Source: Acidobacteriota bacterium (GTDB taxonomy: Bacteria; Acidobacteriota; Terriglobia; Terriglobales; Acidobacteriaceae). Taken from it: a DNA stretch of 6,905 nucleotides. Shown piece after piece: positions 5,761 through 6,905 of this stretch. The notes beneath the pieces are model-generated. The model ran no database searches and was not told the DNA's origin. It worked only from the letters and a program-made list of their open reading frames with translations. The stretch spans positions 3,909 to 10,813 of the forward strand of contig QIAS01000250.1 in assembly GCA_003225615.1 (NCBI GenBank), written 5' to 3'. Both the position numbers and the translations under genes were made by a program. How positions within the stretch are numbered: the stretch's first letter is position 1; each line of letters starts with the position of its first letter.

Positions 5761-6747
5761 ATGACTGAAGCCACTTTCTTGCCGGCGGAGCGCGCGAAGT
5801 TGCAATCGAACACCAACCCAAGTCCGCGCTCCGATCCTATGAAGTTGAGACACGTCATCGAATCGCAGCAGTTCACTCTGCCTTTACTCATGGAATTGTT
5901 TACCCGCTCGCGAGGCATGGAGCGGATTGTCGCCCGCGGCGGATCGCTCGACTACCAGAACCGGATTATGGCCGCCTTGTTTTACCAACCCTCCACGCGT
6001 ACCCGACTGTCGTTCGAAGCGGCGATGCAGCGCTTGGGCGGAAGAGTGCTCTCCACCGAGCACGCCCGCGCCTTCTCCTCCGAAGTTGAAGGCGAGCAGG
6101 TTGAGGACTCGATTCGCATCATCGGCAGTTATTCCGATGTGATCGTCATCCGCCACAATGAAACCGGAGGCGCCCACCGTGCCGCGCGGGTCTCTCCAGT
6201 GCCGGTAATCAATGCGGGCGACGGCGACGGCGGCCAGCATCCCACCCAAGCCCTTCTCGACTTGTACACGATTTATCGCGAGCGTTCCCTGGATGGCTTG
6301 AGCGTGGCCTTTATCGGCGAACTGGACAAAGGGCGAACCGTCAGATCGCTGGCATATCTGCTGGCGAAATTCGAGCGCATCAAGATATTTTTCGTCAGCC
6401 CGCCAGAACTGCAAATGAAGCCCGACATTCTCGAGTACCTCGACGAGCACGGAGTGCGCTACGAACTCGAGTCCGACATTGATCGCGTGATTCGCGAAGT
6501 AGACGTCGTCTACCAGACGCGCATTCGTCCCGAGCGTATGAAAGACACGCAAAATTTAAAAAGGTATGCTATTGACTCCGCCGTATTGCAACGCATGAAG
6601 CCCGATGCGATGATCCTGCATCCGCTGCCGCGCACGGTGGAACTGGACAAGACGGTGGACACGGATCCCAGAGCCCTGTACTTCCGACAGGCCGTAAATG
6701 GACTATATGTGCGGATGGCATTGCTGACGATGGTGTTGGAAAAGTAG
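5761..6747 (+). CDS. pyrB: Aspartate carbamoyltransferase-like protein with altered active-site residues
   Basis: This is a transcarbamylase most like catalytic-chain PyrB, which makes carbamoyl aspartate in pyrimidine synthesis. The carbamoyl-phosphate side is conserved: STRTR (78-82), RH (131-132), AGDGDGGQHPTQ (152-163, one Gly-rich residue longer than usual) and HPLPR (287-291). By hand alignment with E. coli PyrB, Lys84 is Glu110, Asp162 is Glu187, Lys164 is Asp189 and Gln231 is Arg256, while Ser80 (Ser106), Arg167 (Arg192) and Arg229 (Arg254) are kept. It may therefore be a divergent ATCase or use another amine acceptor. The first ATG (5761) has GGAGG at 5746-5750; homology begins only at Met27 (5839), which lacks a ribosome binding site, so I keep the first start with a 26-residue unconserved leader. 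No pyrI is seen. The stop TAG opens the heptamer array. Confidence 0.88.
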   Translation: MTEATFLPAERAKLQSNTNPSPRSDPMKLRHVIESQQFTLPLLMELFTRSRGMERIVARGGSLDYQNRIMAALFYQPSTRTRLSFEAAMQRLGGRVLSTEHARAFSSEVEGEQVEDSIRIIGSYSDVIVIRHNETGGAHRAARVSPVPVINAGDGDGGQHPTQALLDLYTIYRERSLDGLSVAFIGELDKGRTVRSLAYLLAKFERIKIFFVSPPELQMKPDILEYLDEHGVRYELESDIDRVIREVDVVYQTRIRPERMKDTQNLKRYAIDSAVLQRMKPDAMILHPLPRTVELDKTVDTDPRALYFRQAVNGLYVRMALLTMVLEK

Positions 6748-6814
6748 CTAGTAGTTAGTAGCTAGTAGCTAGTAGTTAGTAGCTAGTAGCTAGCAGCTAG
6801 CAGCTCGTAGCTAG
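6745..6814 (+). repeat. Heptamer tandem array, forward orientation (after pyrB)
   Basis: Ten contiguous 7-bp units, consensus TAGYTAG: seven of the ten are TAGCTAG or TAGTTAG in positions 1-7, followed by CAGCTAG, CAGCTCG and TAGCTAG. The first unit begins with the pyrB stop codon. Unit and orientation match the array at 4318-4345. Confidence 0.9.
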
Positions 6815-6860
6815 CGTTTGTAGCCCTGCCCTAGCTACCAGCTCCTAGCTGCCAGCTACT
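6785..6860 (+). repeat. Large hairpin formed by opposed heptamer arrays
   Basis: The left arm 6785-6816 and right arm 6829-6860 are complementary at 28 of 32 positions around a 12-nt loop (6817-6828). The stem ends 14 nt before the next ATG. There is no T run after it, so it is not a standard intrinsic terminator, but it could attenuate read-through or protect the upstream mRNA 3' end. Confidence 0.7.
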
Positions 6861-6864
6861 GACG
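6830..6864 (-). repeat. Heptamer array, reverse orientation (after pyrB)
   Basis: Units CCTAGCT, ACCAGCT, CCTAGCT, GCCAGCT and ACTGACG follow each other in 7-bp register. They fit the consensus ACTAGCT, the reverse complement of AGCTAGT in the preceding array, with increasing divergence toward the right end. CCTAGCT units also occur in the array after the S23 gene. Confidence 0.7.
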
Positions 6865-6874
6865 ACGAGGTGTT

Positions 6875-6905
6875 ATGCCAATCACCGAAGAACGGATGCA
6901 AACCC
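6875..6905 (+). CDS. Start of an unidentified gene, cut by the window edge
   Basis: ATG at 6875 opens a frame reading MPITEERMQT to the window end, with GAGGTG at 6867-6872 as Shine-Dalgarno. Its direction and position suggest it follows the pyrB-like gene in the same cluster. Ten residues are too few to name a family. Confidence 0.45.
   Translation, partial: MPITEERMQT

Noticed and set aside
5884..6552. 222-codon minus-strand open frame inside pyrB
   Set aside because: Antisense of a clearly conserved transcarbamylase; long open antisense frames are common in GC-rich genes.
6745..6864. CRISPR array
   Set aside because: The repeat unit is 7 bp, contiguous and without unique spacers, so it is a simple tandem array.

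Overview
The window looks like a chromosomal piece of a moderately GC-rich soil-type bacterium, most probably an acidobacterium (Acidobacteriota, Terriglobia-like). This rests on recognising the two small zinc-ribbon proteins as acidobacterial hypothetical families, on the ferredoxin subtype, and on CTAG-rich spacers around a four-helix-bundle (S23) gene. It is an inference from recall, not from a search.

Layout: 1-335 is non-coding and holds CRP/FNR-like inverted half-sites. 336-587 (+) is a small 7Fe/8Fe-type ferredoxin. 588-821 is non-coding and carries a strong intrinsic terminator that works on the minus strand. 1644-822 (-) is a two-gene operon of small zinc-ribbon proteins of unknown function. 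1645-2058 is a non-coding divergent promoter region with a second CRP/FNR-like site. From 2059 onward everything is on the + strand: a COG2403 P-loop GTPase-like gene (annotated in databases as cyclic 2,3-diphosphoglycerate synthetase-like) whose 5' end is broken by a frame-changing gap, ornithine carbamoyltransferase (argF), an S23 four-helix-bundle gene, carbamate kinase (arcC), an aspartate-carbamoyltransferase-like gene (pyrB-like), and the first ten codons of a further gene.

The core genes form a carbamoyl-phosphate module: two transcarbamylases that make or consume carbamoyl phosphate, and carbamate kinase, which interconverts carbamoyl phosphate + ADP with carbamate + ATP. The GTPase gene overlaps argF by 4 bp (ATGA) and arcC sits 3 bp from pyrB, so a single transcription unit is likely. 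No arginine deiminase, PyrI, PyrC or carbamoyl-phosphate synthetase is present in the window.

The main oddity is the S23 gene. It splits this tight operon and is bounded on the left by a tandem heptamer array (TAGCTAG type) that starts at the argF stop codon, and on the right by the same heptamer in reverse orientation. The spacer after pyrB holds the same two opposed arrays with only about 12 nt between them and no gene: it looks like an empty or collapsed version of the same unit and can fold into a 32-position hairpin. This suggests a repeat-bounded S23 cassette as an undescribed mobile or repeat-spreading unit. Other points are a pyrB-like protein with substitutions at key catalytic positions, the lesion in the GTPase gene, and shared CRP/FNR-like sites upstream of both the ferredoxin and the carbamoyl-phosphate operon.
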